Assembly (NCBI GenBank): GCA_024639845.1
Contig: JAHEGG010000001.1
Span: 211,792 to 271,247 of the forward strand
Origin: Microbacteriaceae bacterium
Lineage (GTDB): Bacteria; Actinomycetota; Actinomycetes; Actinomycetales; Microbacteriaceae
Direction: 5' to 3'
DNA: 59,456 nt
Made by a program: the position numbers and the translations under genes. The stretch's first letter is position 1. Each line of letters begins with the position of its first letter. Under the pieces are notes generated by a model that was not told where the DNA came from, searched no databases, and saw only the letters and a program-made list of their open reading frames with translations. Positions 1 to 8,546 of this stretch are shown here, in pieces.

Positions 1-678
1 GTTGGTGAGAAGCAGATCAACCCAGACGGTATCTTCATTTCAGCTAATGCGAGTTCTGGGCTGAATGTGACTCTGGTCTTCAGCACTCCTTCGGTGTGCA
101 AGAAGGGCACCTACTCAGCATTCCACGTGATTAACCTGAAGACTGGCGCTTGCAAGATCTCGGTCGTCCAACAGGGAAATGCTGAATGGGCTCCAGTAAG
201 CAAGCTGGTTACCTACACCGTCACTCCTGCTGGAACCAAGAAGTTTGTTGACGCAGGAAACGTCGGCGCACCAGTTGCCCTTGGTATCAGCGGTGCCAAG
301 ACCAACGTGCTGAGTGAGGTTGTTTCATTCAAAAAGTCCACCGGTGCCCTAACGATCAACTCGAAGGGTGTTTGGGTCGGTCCAATTGTGGCTACGGCTT
401 CATTCAAGATTGACGGCAAGAGCTACACCTGTACTCTCAAGTACGGCACCTTGAAAGCTGTCTCTGCCAAGTTGGCTAACACTCAGAAGACTTTCGCACC
501 AGCGACTTCTTTCTGCGCCGGCACAAAGACTGCTGACAAGGCCGCTGTAGCTGCACTCAAGAAGCTCAGTGCGCCAGTAACCGTCAAGATTACAGTCTGG
601 CGTGACCTTCACAACCCCGTGAAGTATGCCACCCGTGGAACACAGATCGAACGCGCGATCTATGTAACCATCGGTTAG
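1..678 (+). CDS. C-terminal part of a secreted/surface protein (partial, 5' end outside window)
   Basis: The frame is open from base 1 to the TAG at 676-678, so the true start lies upstream of the window. The visible 225 residues are rich in Thr, Ser, Val and Lys, with alternating beta-strand-like stretches and four spaced cysteines, as in Ig-like or cell-surface domains of actinobacterial secreted proteins. No catalytic motif is recognisable. A strong terminator follows at once. Function unknown; a surface or envelope protein is an inference from composition. Confidence 0.6.
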   Translation, partial: VGEKQINPDGIFISANASSGLNVTLVFSTPSVCKKGTYSAFHVINLKTGACKISVVQQGNAEWAPVSKLVTYTVTPAGTKKFVDAGNVGAPVALGISGAKTNVLSEVVSFKKSTGALTINSKGVWVGPIVATASFKIDGKSYTCTLKYGTLKAVSAKLANTQKTFAPATSFCAGTKTADKAAVAALKKLSAPVTVKITVWRDLHNPVKYATRGTQIERAIYVTIG

Positions 679-693
679 TTCAACAAGAGATTA

Positions 694-724
694 CGGGGAT
701 GTCCGCCAAGGGCATCCCCGTTTT
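694..724 (+). terminator. Rho-independent terminator
   Basis: Perfect 8-bp stem CGGGGATG (694-701) / CATCCCCG (713-720) with an 11-nt loop, followed by TTTTC. It ends the partial secreted-protein gene. Confidence 0.85.
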
Positions 725-745
725 CTTTGCCTCAAACCCAGGATT

Positions 746-751
746 TAGGAT
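746..751 (+). promoter_or_regulatory. -10 box of a leaderless pyrE transcript
   Basis: TAGGAT lies 6 nt before the pyrE ATG, the spacing expected when transcription starts at the initiation codon. No clear -35 box was found. Confidence 0.5.
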
Positions 752-757
752 TGAGTT

Positions 758-1321
758 ATGAACTTCCACTCTTCTCCCAAACCACGTCTCGTCGAACTCA
801 TCAAGCAGCTCGCTGTGGTACACGGGCGAGTGACACTCTCAAGCGGGCTCGAGGCCGACTACTATGTTGACCTTCGTCGCGCAACACTTCACCACGAGGC
901 TGCACCGCTGATTGGCCGAGTCATGCTCGACCTGCTTGACGCAAACGGTGTGACCGATTTCGATGCAATTGGTGGGCTCACCATGGGTGCAGACCCGGTA
1001 GCCACTGCCGTGATGCATCAGGCCGCCGCGCTTGGTCGCAACATTGACGCCTTCGTGGTGCGCAAGGCAGCTAAAGCGCACGGAATGGGTCGTCAGGTTG
1101 AAGGCCCGGATGTCGCTGGGCGCCGAGTCGTAGTTGTTGAAGACACCTCGACCACTGGCGGTTCGCCGCTAACCGCCGCCGAAGCTCTGAAAACAGCTGG
1201 TGCAATTGTGGTGGCCGTGGCCACGGTGGTCGACCGAGACACCGGTGCCCAAAAGGTGATCGAAGACGCGGGATTCCGCTATCTCACGGCAGTCACCTTG
1301 GATGACCTTGGCCTTCGCTAA
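758..1321 (+). CDS. pyrE: Orotate phosphoribosyltransferase
   Basis: 187 residues, the usual PyrE length. The enzyme joins orotate to PRPP to give orotidine 5'-monophosphate, the fifth step of pyrimidine synthesis, in the cytoplasm. The diagnostic PRPP-binding motif VVVVEDTSTTGGS lies near residues 124-136, preceded by the RKAAKAHG loop that supplies the catalytic Lys/His. The start ATG is supported by a -10 box 6 nt upstream rather than by a Shine-Dalgarno. The stop TAA touches the GTG of the next gene, so the two are probably cotranscribed. Confidence 0.93.
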   Translation: MNFHSSPKPRLVELIKQLAVVHGRVTLSSGLEADYYVDLRRATLHHEAAPLIGRVMLDLLDANGVTDFDAIGGLTMGADPVATAVMHQAAALGRNIDAFVVRKAAKAHGMGRQVEGPDVAGRRVVVVEDTSTTGGSPLTAAEALKTAGAIVVAVATVVDRDTGAQKVIEDAGFRYLTAVTLDDLGLR

Positions 1322-2530
1322 GTGCGCGCCTTCGTTCTAACCGAACTTTCGAACCTGGCCGGAGTGATTTCGGGCAGCATCCTATTTATTGCCATGCCTT
1401 GGCTGGTGCTCGATCAGACCGGCTCGTCTGCGCAGTCGGCACTTGTTATCGCATTCAGCAGCATCCCTGGACTATTGCTCTCGCCCGTAATGGGGTCATT
1501 CATCGACGCGATCGGACGCAGACGCGTGGCCTGGGCGGCTGAGGCCATCACTGTTATCACCACCATCGCTTTTCCGATTGTTGCGCTGTTCGGTGCAATC
1601 AATCTTGGAACCATGATTCTGCTGGCCGTGCTGCGCAACTTGATTGCACCGGGTGGTCAGTCGGCTCGAAAGGCGCTTCTTCCGGATGTGGCGGCAAAGG
1701 CCGGCCTGTCACTCGACCGCGCTAACTCGATTCACGAGGCGGTGTTCTCGGCAGGGTTTGCCGTCGGTCCTGCCGTTGGTGCACTCGCAATTGGCGCGAC
1801 AGGGCCATTTTCGGCCTTTTGGTGGGCGGGCGGTGCAGGGCTTGCAGCGGCTGCTTTTGCGTTTGCCGTGCGAGTTGTCGAGAAGCAAGAGCCAGCATCC
1901 GCCGATGACGACAAGAGCAAACCGCTGCGTTATGCCCTCGAAGGCATCAGGGCCCTGGGGCGTTTTCCGGCTGTGGGTATTATCTTTGCGGCGCTGCTCT
2001 CGATTAGCCTCATCTACATTCCAACCGAGATGGTCGTATTGCCTCGCTACTACAACTCGATTGACTTGCCAGAAGATCTCGGCACTCTCATATCTTGTAT
2101 GGCCGGCGCTGGCGTAGTCGGTTCGCTTGCGTTCGAGTGGATTCATCGCAGAATGTCGTATGCAAACATTCTGCGCACAACGATGTTCGGCATCACGCTA
2201 GGCATCGTGCCAATGTCATTCCTGCCTCCTCAGCCCTTCATGCTTGCCTTCGGGCTGATTCTCGGATTCACCTGGGGTCCGGTGATTCCACTCCTCAACA
2301 CTGTGGTGCTGACCATGGTGCCGGCTAACCTGCGCGGTCGAGTGTTCAGCCTCGAAATGGCGATCTGGAACGCTTCTCCGATGATTTCGTTCATCGCGGT
2401 CGGTGTTGCCGTGGATGCCCTCGGCGTGCAACCCGTCTACTGGGCTCTCGCGGCGGGGGTACTTGTGGCGAGTATCCTCGTGGCAATCGCACCGCAGATG
2501 CGCAACCTCTCTGAAAGTCGCGCCCACTAA
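1322..2530 (+). CDS. MFS-type permease
   Basis: 402 residues with about 10-12 hydrophobic segments and the loop signature DAIGRRR after TM2, typical of major facilitator superfamily exporters of the DHA/macrolide-efflux type. The GTG start immediately follows the pyrE stop without a gap, suggesting translational coupling. A second Arg/Gly-rich loop (LRGRVFS) is seen near residue 340, as in MFS proteins with internal symmetry. The substrate cannot be read from the sequence; the pyrE linkage is not by itself evidence for nucleobase transport. Confidence 0.8.
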   Translation: MRAFVLTELSNLAGVISGSILFIAMPWLVLDQTGSSAQSALVIAFSSIPGLLLSPVMGSFIDAIGRRRVAWAAEAITVITTIAFPIVALFGAINLGTMILLAVLRNLIAPGGQSARKALLPDVAAKAGLSLDRANSIHEAVFSAGFAVGPAVGALAIGATGPFSAFWWAGGAGLAAAAFAFAVRVVEKQEPASADDDKSKPLRYALEGIRALGRFPAVGIIFAALLSISLIYIPTEMVVLPRYYNSIDLPEDLGTLISCMAGAGVVGSLAFEWIHRRMSYANILRTTMFGITLGIVPMSFLPPQPFMLAFGLILGFTWGPVIPLLNTVVLTMVPANLRGRVFSLEMAIWNASPMISFIAVGVAVDALGVQPVYWALAAGVLVASILVAIAPQMRNLSESRAH

Positions 2531-2619
2531 CTTCATTCCACTTTGGTTTCGGTCACACCGCGCGACGGCGCTATTTACCCAATTTATGGCAACTCAATAA
2601 CGAAACCATAAACTTTTCG

Positions 2620-2646
2620 TGAAACCGCTTACTGAAACCGCTTTCA
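2620..2646 (+). promoter_or_regulatory. LacI-type operator pair upstream of the secreted glucan-locus protein
   Basis: TGAAACCGCTTTCA at 2633-2646 is a near-perfect LacI/GalR palindrome. A 13-bp direct repeat of its left part (TGAAACCGCTTAC, 2620-2632) abuts it. The same palindrome recurs at 8353, 9535 and 9567 beside sugar genes, which marks it as the probable site of the LacI protein encoded at 5783-6787. Confidence 0.8.
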
Positions 2647-2704
2647 CTGGGTTACTTTTAGACCTAAGGACGTGCCATACATCGTCGCACGCCGGAAGGA
2701 CAAA

Positions 2705-4198
2705 ATGAAACTCTCTTGGAAGAAGCTCACTGCGACACTCGCTGTTGCAGCATTCAGCACCTTGGGCCTCAGCGCAATCTCGCCGGCACAAGCAGCGACC
2801 ACTCCTTATGTTGGCGCGAAAATCACTCTTGTCACCCCAGTTCTTGACGCCGGCAACACCAGCGAGGCCACCAAGAACCAGGCCATGGCTAACGGATGGG
2901 TTGCCAACGGTTGGTTCGGCGAAGGCCTCATCTACCAGCGCTCATGGGCACCGGTAGGCTCGAAGATCTACCTGACCTACCACGTTGCTGACGACAAGGG
3001 AGCGCCTCTAGTAGGCCAGACCGTCATCCTTCGCTGCAACAAGCAGTACTCCGACTCGCGTGCACAGATTCTGTGTGATGGTGTGAAGGCCAAGGATGCG
3101 ACATCCGCTGCCGACGGTGGACGCGTTTCACGCGTGACCGACGCATTCGGTAACGTCACCTTCACCGTGCAAAACCTTGACAGCGAGGGTGAGACCATGC
3201 CTGCCAAGTGGACCGACGCCCCGATCATCTCTGAAGATGGTCTTGACGACACCCACGCGCAGTTCTTGCCTCAGATCGCTGGCGAGAAGCCAGACCACTC
3301 GGTCATCAGCGAGTTCCACTTCTACACCCCTGGTTCGAGTGCCGCACAGCCGATCACCTCGCCAACCACTCGCCTGGCTGCACCTCAGCTGACCGACACC
3401 AACTCGATTCACCGCAGTGACCTCGAGACCCTGTTCAGCGTTACCAACAACTGGTACAAGCCAGGCATCGGTTTCCGTCAGGTTTACGCCGCAGCAGGCA
3501 GCTCGACCAACCTGGTCTACAACGTGAAAGACGACAACGGTGCGCCGTTGATCAACGCGCCATTCAAGTTGAAGGTTGGAAAGGCTAATTCGAAGTCGAC
3601 CGCCAAGGTGACCAACGGCACCACGGCGACCAACACGGCAGCGGCTGAAAACGCCGATCAGGCAGTGTGGGAGACCACGACTGACGCCTTCGGTAACGTC
3701 TTCTTCGACTTCAAGAGCACCGACACCGTCGGTGAGCCTGTTCCTGCCAGCGCAATCGCTCCGGTTCCAACGACCGGTGCAAAGTTCACTCAGATGTGGC
3801 CTGATGTTGCCGGCGCAAACGACGTTGCTGACATGATCGAGTTCCACTTCTACAGCGCTCAGCCGGTGACGGTTGCACCTGTAATGAAGACTGCGGCCTC
3901 GCTATCTGGCACCGCCAAGGTGGGAAGTACCATCACTGTAAACAAGGGAAGCTGGACCGGAACCCCGACTCCGACTTACACCTACAAGTGGTACCGCTGC
4001 ACAGTTTCGGCAAGCAGTGCTAGCACCGCATCCGCTCCTTCGGCAGCCGCTAAGTGTGCTGTGATCAGCGGAAAGACCACGAGCACCTACAAGCTGACCA
4101 CCACCGACAAGTCCAAGTACATCCGTGTACTCGTTACGGTCAAGAACAGCAAGGGCACCAAGTACTCGCTGACCAAGACCACCGGTAAGGTCGGCTAG
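2705..4198 (+). CDS. Secreted protein with two homologous ~165-residue repeats and a C-terminal Ig-like domain
   Basis: 497 residues from the ATG preceded by AAGGAC (an in-frame start at 2672 has no ribosome site). Residues 1-30 are a signal peptide ending in AQA. Two tandem domains follow (about 35-200 and 205-390), sharing the blocks DDKGAPL/DDNGAPL, TDAFGNV and the ending EFHFY. A C-terminal Ig-like module contains KVGSTITV and YKWYRC. No enzyme motif is recognised. Tandem LacI operators lie upstream and a GH16 glucanase follows, so it may bind or present beta-glucan at the surface; this is an inference from context only. Confidence 0.75.
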   Translation: MKLSWKKLTATLAVAAFSTLGLSAISPAQAATTPYVGAKITLVTPVLDAGNTSEATKNQAMANGWVANGWFGEGLIYQRSWAPVGSKIYLTYHVADDKGAPLVGQTVILRCNKQYSDSRAQILCDGVKAKDATSAADGGRVSRVTDAFGNVTFTVQNLDSEGETMPAKWTDAPIISEDGLDDTHAQFLPQIAGEKPDHSVISEFHFYTPGSSAAQPITSPTTRLAAPQLTDTNSIHRSDLETLFSVTNNWYKPGIGFRQVYAAAGSSTNLVYNVKDDNGAPLINAPFKLKVGKANSKSTAKVTNGTTATNTAAAENADQAVWETTTDAFGNVFFDFKSTDTVGEPVPASAIAPVPTTGAKFTQMWPDVAGANDVADMIEFHFYSAQPVTVAPVMKTAASLSGTAKVGSTITVNKGSWTGTPTPTYTYKWYRCTVSASSASTASAPSAAAKCAVISGKTTSTYKLTTTDKSKYIRVLVTVKNSKGTKYSLTKTTGKVG

Positions 4199-4225
4199 TA
4201 ACTAGTACCAAAAATCGATGAAGTA

Positions 4226-4263
4226 CTCGAGGGCGGGGTCGTTATGGCCTCGCCCTTGAGTCT
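4226..4263 (+). terminator. Probable Rho-independent terminator
   Basis: 10-bp stem CTCGAGGGCG (4226-4235) / CGCCCTTGAG (4251-4260) with one G-T pair, followed by TCTTA. The U-tract is weak, so partial read-through into the following GH16 gene is possible. Confidence 0.6.
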
Positions 4264-4335
4264 TATCTAAGTGAGCATTACCTCCAAACCAGCTCCACCA
4301 ACCGAACCAAACGTTCAAACCGAAGGCATTCGAAG

Positions 4336-5727
4336 ATGAAGAAGACTCTGTTGGCCATCCTGGCTGCCACACTCCTGCTAAGCGGAATCACCTCAGCACC
4401 AGCGAGCGCTGTCACTGTGAAAGTGCTTTCTGCGCCAACCATCACGAGCTATGCCAAGGTGGGGTCGAAAGTGACCGCAGTCGCCGCAAAATTTAGTGTG
4501 AAAACTACGAAGGTGACCTGGCAGTGGTACTACGCCGGAAAAGCAATCCCTGGCGCTACCGCAAACACTTATGTCGTAAAGTCCACTCAGAAGACGGGCA
4601 GCCTCAAGGCAGTCGAAACGGCATACATAGGCTCCTTGAAAAAGGTTTTGACCTCGAACGTGATCTTTGTCGGAAAACTTTCGGTGTCTGGCAAAGCAGT
4701 GCTTGGTTATGCGAACAATGACCAAAACTCTCTTTCGGTCGTGGTGCCCAAAATCCTGCCTGCACCGGCAGGCGTCAGTTATACCTGGATGCGCGATGGC
4801 CTGGATCTTTATACCGAGAACCCAGTCGCCTCGAGAGCTTTGAGCCTGACCGACCGTGGGGCAATCATGAGTGCCAAGGTAGTAATCAAAGCGCCGACCG
4901 GTTATTCCGATATCACGCTCACCACCAACAACTTTCAACCGGCCGCCGTTGCGCGCACTTATGAGCAGGTTTGGAGTGATGAATTTAATGGTTCCGCTGG
5001 TGCCACAGTCAACGAAACGTTCTGGCACGGTGAAAACGGAACCGGCAGCGAGCAGGGACTTCGCGGTTGGGGCAACAACGAGCGACAATACTACAAGTTT
5101 GAAAATGCCGTAATGGACGGTCAGGGCTCACTAACCATCACCGCCACAACGGAAGGCGCAAGCCAGACGCAGTGCTATTACGGACCTTGTGAATGGTATT
5201 CGTCGAGAATCGCTACCAAGGGTCAAGTCAGCTTCCTGTATGGCCGCCTAGAGGCGCGAATCAAAGGTGCTCCGGGTGTCGGCACCTGGGGAGCGTTCTG
5301 GACTCTAGGAACCGACATCGACACCATCCTTTGGCCTTGGTGTGGTGAAATCGACGTTACCGAGTTGGTGGGTAAAGACTCGTCGCTCGTGCTCGGTTAC
5401 ATCCACGGTCCAGGTGGCAACAGCCGAGGAACCAAGTATGACCTGACCCAGAACTGGGCCGACGACTATCACACTTATGCCGTCGACTGGCTTCCAGACC
5501 AAGTGGTCTGGTATGTGGACGGGCACAAGTATTCAGTGATTAGCCGCGAGGGCAAGCCGTGGGCCTACAGCAAGCAGAACTACATCTTGTTGAATCTGGC
5601 CATGGGAGGAAACCTCGGCGGCGCGATTGACCCCGCACTTCAAAAGACCGAAATGAAGGTTGACTGGGTCAGGTTTAGCAAGATCAATGGCTTAGGCGAA
5701 GTGTTCTTCAACGCCCCGCTGCCTTAG
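4336..5727 (+). CDS. Secreted GH16 beta-glucanase (laminarinase type) with N-terminal Ig-like domains
   Basis: 463 residues. The signal peptide ends near residue 25 (PASA). Residues 30-205 are Ig-like modules (WQWYYAGKAIPGAT). The GH16 domain runs from about 210 to the end. The catalytic ExDxxE motif is WCGEIDVTE with E338, D340 and E343; the form with the extra residue (beta-bulge) is typical of endo-beta-1,3-glucanases. Preceding blocks (WSDEF, GWGNNERQYY, GRLEARIK) also match the family. It likely cuts extracellular beta-1,3-glucans for import by the ABC system at 9613-13005. No LacI palindrome lies directly upstream, so it may rely on read-through from 2705 or have separate control. Confidence 0.9.
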   Translation: MKKTLLAILAATLLLSGITSAPASAVTVKVLSAPTITSYAKVGSKVTAVAAKFSVKTTKVTWQWYYAGKAIPGATANTYVVKSTQKTGSLKAVETAYIGSLKKVLTSNVIFVGKLSVSGKAVLGYANNDQNSLSVVVPKILPAPAGVSYTWMRDGLDLYTENPVASRALSLTDRGAIMSAKVVIKAPTGYSDITLTTNNFQPAAVARTYEQVWSDEFNGSAGATVNETFWHGENGTGSEQGLRGWGNNERQYYKFENAVMDGQGSLTITATTEGASQTQCYYGPCEWYSSRIATKGQVSFLYGRLEARIKGAPGVGTWGAFWTLGTDIDTILWPWCGEIDVTELVGKDSSLVLGYIHGPGGNSRGTKYDLTQNWADDYHTYAVDWLPDQVVWYVDGHKYSVISREGKPWAYSKQNYILLNLAMGGNLGGAIDPALQKTEMKVDWVRFSKINGLGEVFFNAPLP

Positions 5728-5782
5728 GTTGAGGCGTGGCTAAAAAGGCTTGAGAGTTATCGGAACGCTTGGTTCGTTTGGG

Positions 5783-6787
5783 TTAGGCAGATTCGCGGAG
5801 AACGAGCTCGATCGGCATGATTCGAGATTCGACCAGTTCACCGTTTAGCTGAGCAATCATCAGCTGTGCAGCAGCCTCACCGAGAGCATTGATGTCTTGT
5901 CGAACGGTTGAGAGCTGTGGGCGAGAAGTGCGGGCTGGAATCGAGTCGTCAAAGCCAATAACCGCTACATCTCCTGGAACACTTTTGCCAGCCTCTTCGA
6001 TTGCCGCAATCGCTCCAAGTGCCATGAGGTCGTTACAGGCAAACACGCCATCGACGTCTGGATTCTCGGCCAAGAGATGCTGCATCTGTATGTGACCACT
6101 CTCATATGAGTAGTCGCCCTGCTTGACTAGCGTCTTGGCCGGCACTCGACCGAGCTCACGATAAACCTGGTTGTAACCGTCAAGACGTTGGTGTCCAGCG
6201 GTTGTTTCGATGTCACCGGTGATGATCGCGACCTTTTTGCAGCCGCGGTTCATTAGGTGCTTGGTGGCCGCGTAGCCACCGCCGAAGTTGTCGGTGTCGA
6301 CAAACGTGAGGTCGGCATCCGTGTGCGGGCTGCCCGTAATTACGATCGGCAGCCCAGCCTTGGCGAGCTTGCGAACCATTGCGTCTTTGTGCAGCTGAAA
6401 GAAAATTGCGCCATCCACTTCACGGCTCTCTAGATAGTGTGCAACCGGCCCGTCGACGTTGTTCACCGAGGTCACCATGAGCACGGTTTGCAGGTGATTT
6501 TCCATCAGAACTCGGCTGATTCCCGATGTAACGGTTCCCCAGAACGGGTCATCAAAGATCGAGAGGTCGTCGTCGATTACCACGGCAATCAAACCCGTTC
6601 TACCTGACGCGAGTGCAGTAGCGGCGCGGTTCTTGCGGTATCCGAGGTCGTCAACCGCTTTCAAAACGGCGGCGGTGCGCTCAGGGTTGACTCGTTCGTC
6701 CCCGTTTAGAACGCGCGAAACGGTCGCTTCTGAAACCCCCGCGGCCTTGGCAATGGCAGAGTAGGTTGGGCGTGCTTTTGCGCTCAT
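5783..6787 (-). CDS. LacI/GalR-family transcriptional regulator of the glucan locus
   Basis: 334 residues. The start is the ATG at 6787 with GGAGAGG at good distance; a TTG three bases earlier also fits but is less likely. The N-terminal helix-turn-helix (about residues 7-30: YSAIAKAAGVSEATVSRVL) and hinge are classic LacI, followed by a periplasmic-binding-like effector domain with blocks such as ACNDLMALGA and VIGFDDS. It follows the GH1 gene by 18 bp, so both probably form one transcript. Four LacI-type palindromes nearby are likely its operators, with a beta-glucoside or oligosaccharide as inducer; the effector is inferred from neighbours. Confidence 0.9.
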   Translation of the reverse strand: MSAKARPTYSAIAKAAGVSEATVSRVLNGDERVNPERTAAVLKAVDDLGYRKNRAATALASGRTGLIAVVIDDDLSIFDDPFWGTVTSGISRVLMENHLQTVLMVTSVNNVDGPVAHYLESREVDGAIFFQLHKDAMVRKLAKAGLPIVITGSPHTDADLTFVDTDNFGGGYAATKHLMNRGCKKVAIITGDIETTAGHQRLDGYNQVYRELGRVPAKTLVKQGDYSYESGHIQMQHLLAENPDVDGVFACNDLMALGAIAAIEEAGKSVPGDVAVIGFDDSIPARTSRPQLSTVRQDINALGEAAAQLMIAQLNGELVESRIMPIELVLRESA

Positions 6788-6805
6788 CAAAACCTCTCCG
6801 TGAAA

Positions 6806-8194
6806 TTAAACGGACACTGCTTTCAGGCTTTCACCGTTGGTCTCAATAATCGTAGCGTAGGTCTTTGCTGAGAGTTTCGGCGTGCGGGCCTGGGTGTTGA
6901 AATCGACGTGGATCAGTCCGAAACGCTTAGCGTAACCTTCTGCCCACTCGTAGTTGTCAAGCAATGACCATGCGTAATAACGGGTGACCGGAGCACCTTC
7001 CTCGATGGCTCGACTCAGTGCTTCGAGGTGCCGGGTCAGGTAGTCGACGCGACGGTAGTCTTCTACTTCGCCATCTTCGTTCGGTTCTTCAGGGTAGGCG
7101 GCACCGTTCTCGGTGATCATGATTTCTGGGATGCTCGGCCAGTCTTTCGCAACGCGAAGCACCAAATCGTGGATACCCTCCGGGGTGATTGGCCAACCCA
7201 TGTCGGTCAGCGGCTGCGGAGGCGTGCCGTTGCTGCGCTGAGGGAATGGGTGAAGCCCACCCTCGCTCATTGGCTTGTCCTCTGGGCGAGGAGTTGCGAC
7301 GAACGAGTCGGAGTAGTAGTTGATGCCAACGAAGTCGGCGTCGATCTTCAGGAGCTGTTCGTCACCAGGCAGGAGGATGCGGTCGAGGGTCTTACCGTAA
7401 TAAGGCTGAAGCACTTCGGGGTAGTGGCCGGTGGTCATCGCGTCAGTCCACCAGCGGTTGATGTTCGCGTCGAGCAGATCGGCTAGTTCGACAAGTTCGG
7501 AGTTGCTTTCGTCATCAACCCGGTAGTTGCTCATGTTGAGGACAATGCCAACCTTGAGGTCGCTGCGCACCGAGCGCATTGCGCGGGTTGCCTCGGCGTG
7601 AGCCAAGGCGGTGTGGTGAGCTGCTGAAATAGCGTGGTCAAGGTCTTTCACGCCTGGTGCATGCACGCCGACGCCGTAGCCCAACCAGGATGTGCACCAC
7701 GGCTCGTTCAGCGTCGACCACATCTTGACAACGTCGCCGAATTCTTCGGCCATCACGCCTGCATAGTCGGCAAAGGTATTCACGATATCGCGATTAGCCC
7801 ATCCGCCTTTGTCTTGCAGCGTTTGTGGCAAGTCCCAGTGATAAAGCGTTGCAAAAGGCTCGATACCGTTTTCTAGAAGTTCGTTGATGACTCTCTTATA
7901 GAAGTCAAAACCCCGCTGCTCTCGGCGTGAGTCGCCGGTTGGAAACATGCGCGGCCAGGCAAACGAGAAGCGGTAAGTCTGGATGCCCAGATCTTTCATT
8001 AGCTTGATGTCTTCTGGATAGCGGTGGTAGTGGTCGCACGCGACGGAGCCGTTTTCCATGTTGACTACTTTGCCTGGCGTTGCGGCAAAGGTGTCCCAAA
8101 TGCTTGTTCCTCGACCGTCAAGGTCGGTGCCACCTTCGATTTGGTAGCTTGCGGTTGCGGCTCCCCAACGGAAGTCTTCTGGCAACGCGGTCAT
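6806..8194 (-). CDS. GH1 beta-glucosidase, cytoplasmic
   Basis: 462 residues, full GH1 length, no signal peptide. The acid/base glutamate is E164 in STLNEPW and the nucleophile E362 in ITENGAAY. The N-terminal FRWGAATASYQIEG block, which binds the sugar, is intact, as is the aglycone-side WSLLDNYEWAEGY. It should hydrolyse imported beta-glucosides or laminari-oligosaccharides to glucose. It is first in a two-gene unit with the lacI regulator. The region upstream (8353-8420) holds LacI-type operators, so the gene is probably repressed in the absence of glucan. Confidence 0.93.
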   Translation of the reverse strand: MTALPEDFRWGAATASYQIEGGTDLDGRGTSIWDTFAATPGKVVNMENGSVACDHYHRYPEDIKLMKDLGIQTYRFSFAWPRMFPTGDSRREQRGFDFYKRVINELLENGIEPFATLYHWDLPQTLQDKGGWANRDIVNTFADYAGVMAEEFGDVVKMWSTLNEPWCTSWLGYGVGVHAPGVKDLDHAISAAHHTALAHAEATRAMRSVRSDLKVGIVLNMSNYRVDDESNSELVELADLLDANINRWWTDAMTTGHYPEVLQPYYGKTLDRILLPGDEQLLKIDADFVGINYYSDSFVATPRPEDKPMSEGGLHPFPQRSNGTPPQPLTDMGWPITPEGIHDLVLRVAKDWPSIPEIMITENGAAYPEEPNEDGEVEDYRRVDYLTRHLEALSRAIEEGAPVTRYYAWSLLDNYEWAEGYAKRFGLIHVDFNTQARTPKLSAKTYATIIETNGESLKAVSV

Positions 8195-8352
8195 TTTGAC
8201 TCTTTCTCTTTAGAAGGCGGATTTGGTGGATTGCACTCGGCCGCTCTTCCCTTTTCTGGCTAAGGGGCCCGAGAGTCGGTGTGCGCCGCTCTCAAGCCCC
8301 CTAGACCTCGGAAAGGTTTTTCTTGATTCGCTTCATCTGTCTCGCGCAAGCG

Positions 8353-8366
8353 TGAAACCGATTTCA
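8353..8366. promoter_or_regulatory. LacI-type operator upstream of GH1-lacI
   Basis: TGAAACCGATTTCA, same palindrome as at 2633, 9535 and 9567. It lies about 160 bp upstream of the GH1 start, beside a candidate -10 box. Confidence 0.8.
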
Positions 8367-8406
8367 CAATAATAACAATAGGCACGGTCCCTGAATATCG
8401 AAATCG

Positions 8407-8420
8407 TGAAAGCGGTTTAT
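8407..8420. promoter_or_regulatory. Degenerate LacI-type operator
   Basis: TGAAAGCGGTTTAT matches the operator in the left half and centre but loses the last bases. It is 54 bp from the stronger site at 8353, a spacing that would allow looping or cooperative binding (inference). Confidence 0.5.
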
Positions 8421-8505
8421 TTATGAATTCGTTACTTTCATTTCAGGGATGCCTGAGCGCAGGCGCTTGGGTCTGTCGACTGTCGCTTTAGTTACGACAA
8501 GAGAA

Positions 8506-8531
8506 ATGGCCGAGACTTGAGTCCCGGCCAT
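8506..8531 (-). terminator. Terminator of the second GH16 gene
   Basis: Stem ATGGCCG (8506-8512) / CGGCCAT (8525-8531) with extra GAC/GTC pairing inside the loop. Read on the minus strand it is followed by TTTCTC, 15 nt after the GH16 stop. Confidence 0.65.
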
Positions 8532-8546
8532 CCCTGCAAAAATCAC

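Larger units (their letters stand above)
8195..8546. other. 352-bp control region between GH1 and GH16 genes
   Basis: No gene is seen here. It holds the promoter side of the GH1-lacI transcript (minus strand), one good and one degenerate LacI operator, an A+T-rich stretch with TATTAT near 8370 that could be the -10 box, and at its right end the terminator of the next GH16 gene. Confidence 0.6.

Noticed and set aside
1709-2146. Open frames opposite and out of phase within the MFS gene and similar long frames elsewhere (e.g. 3128-3847, 28307-28927)
   Set aside because: They lie inside clear genes, lack ribosome sites and have no protein-like composition.
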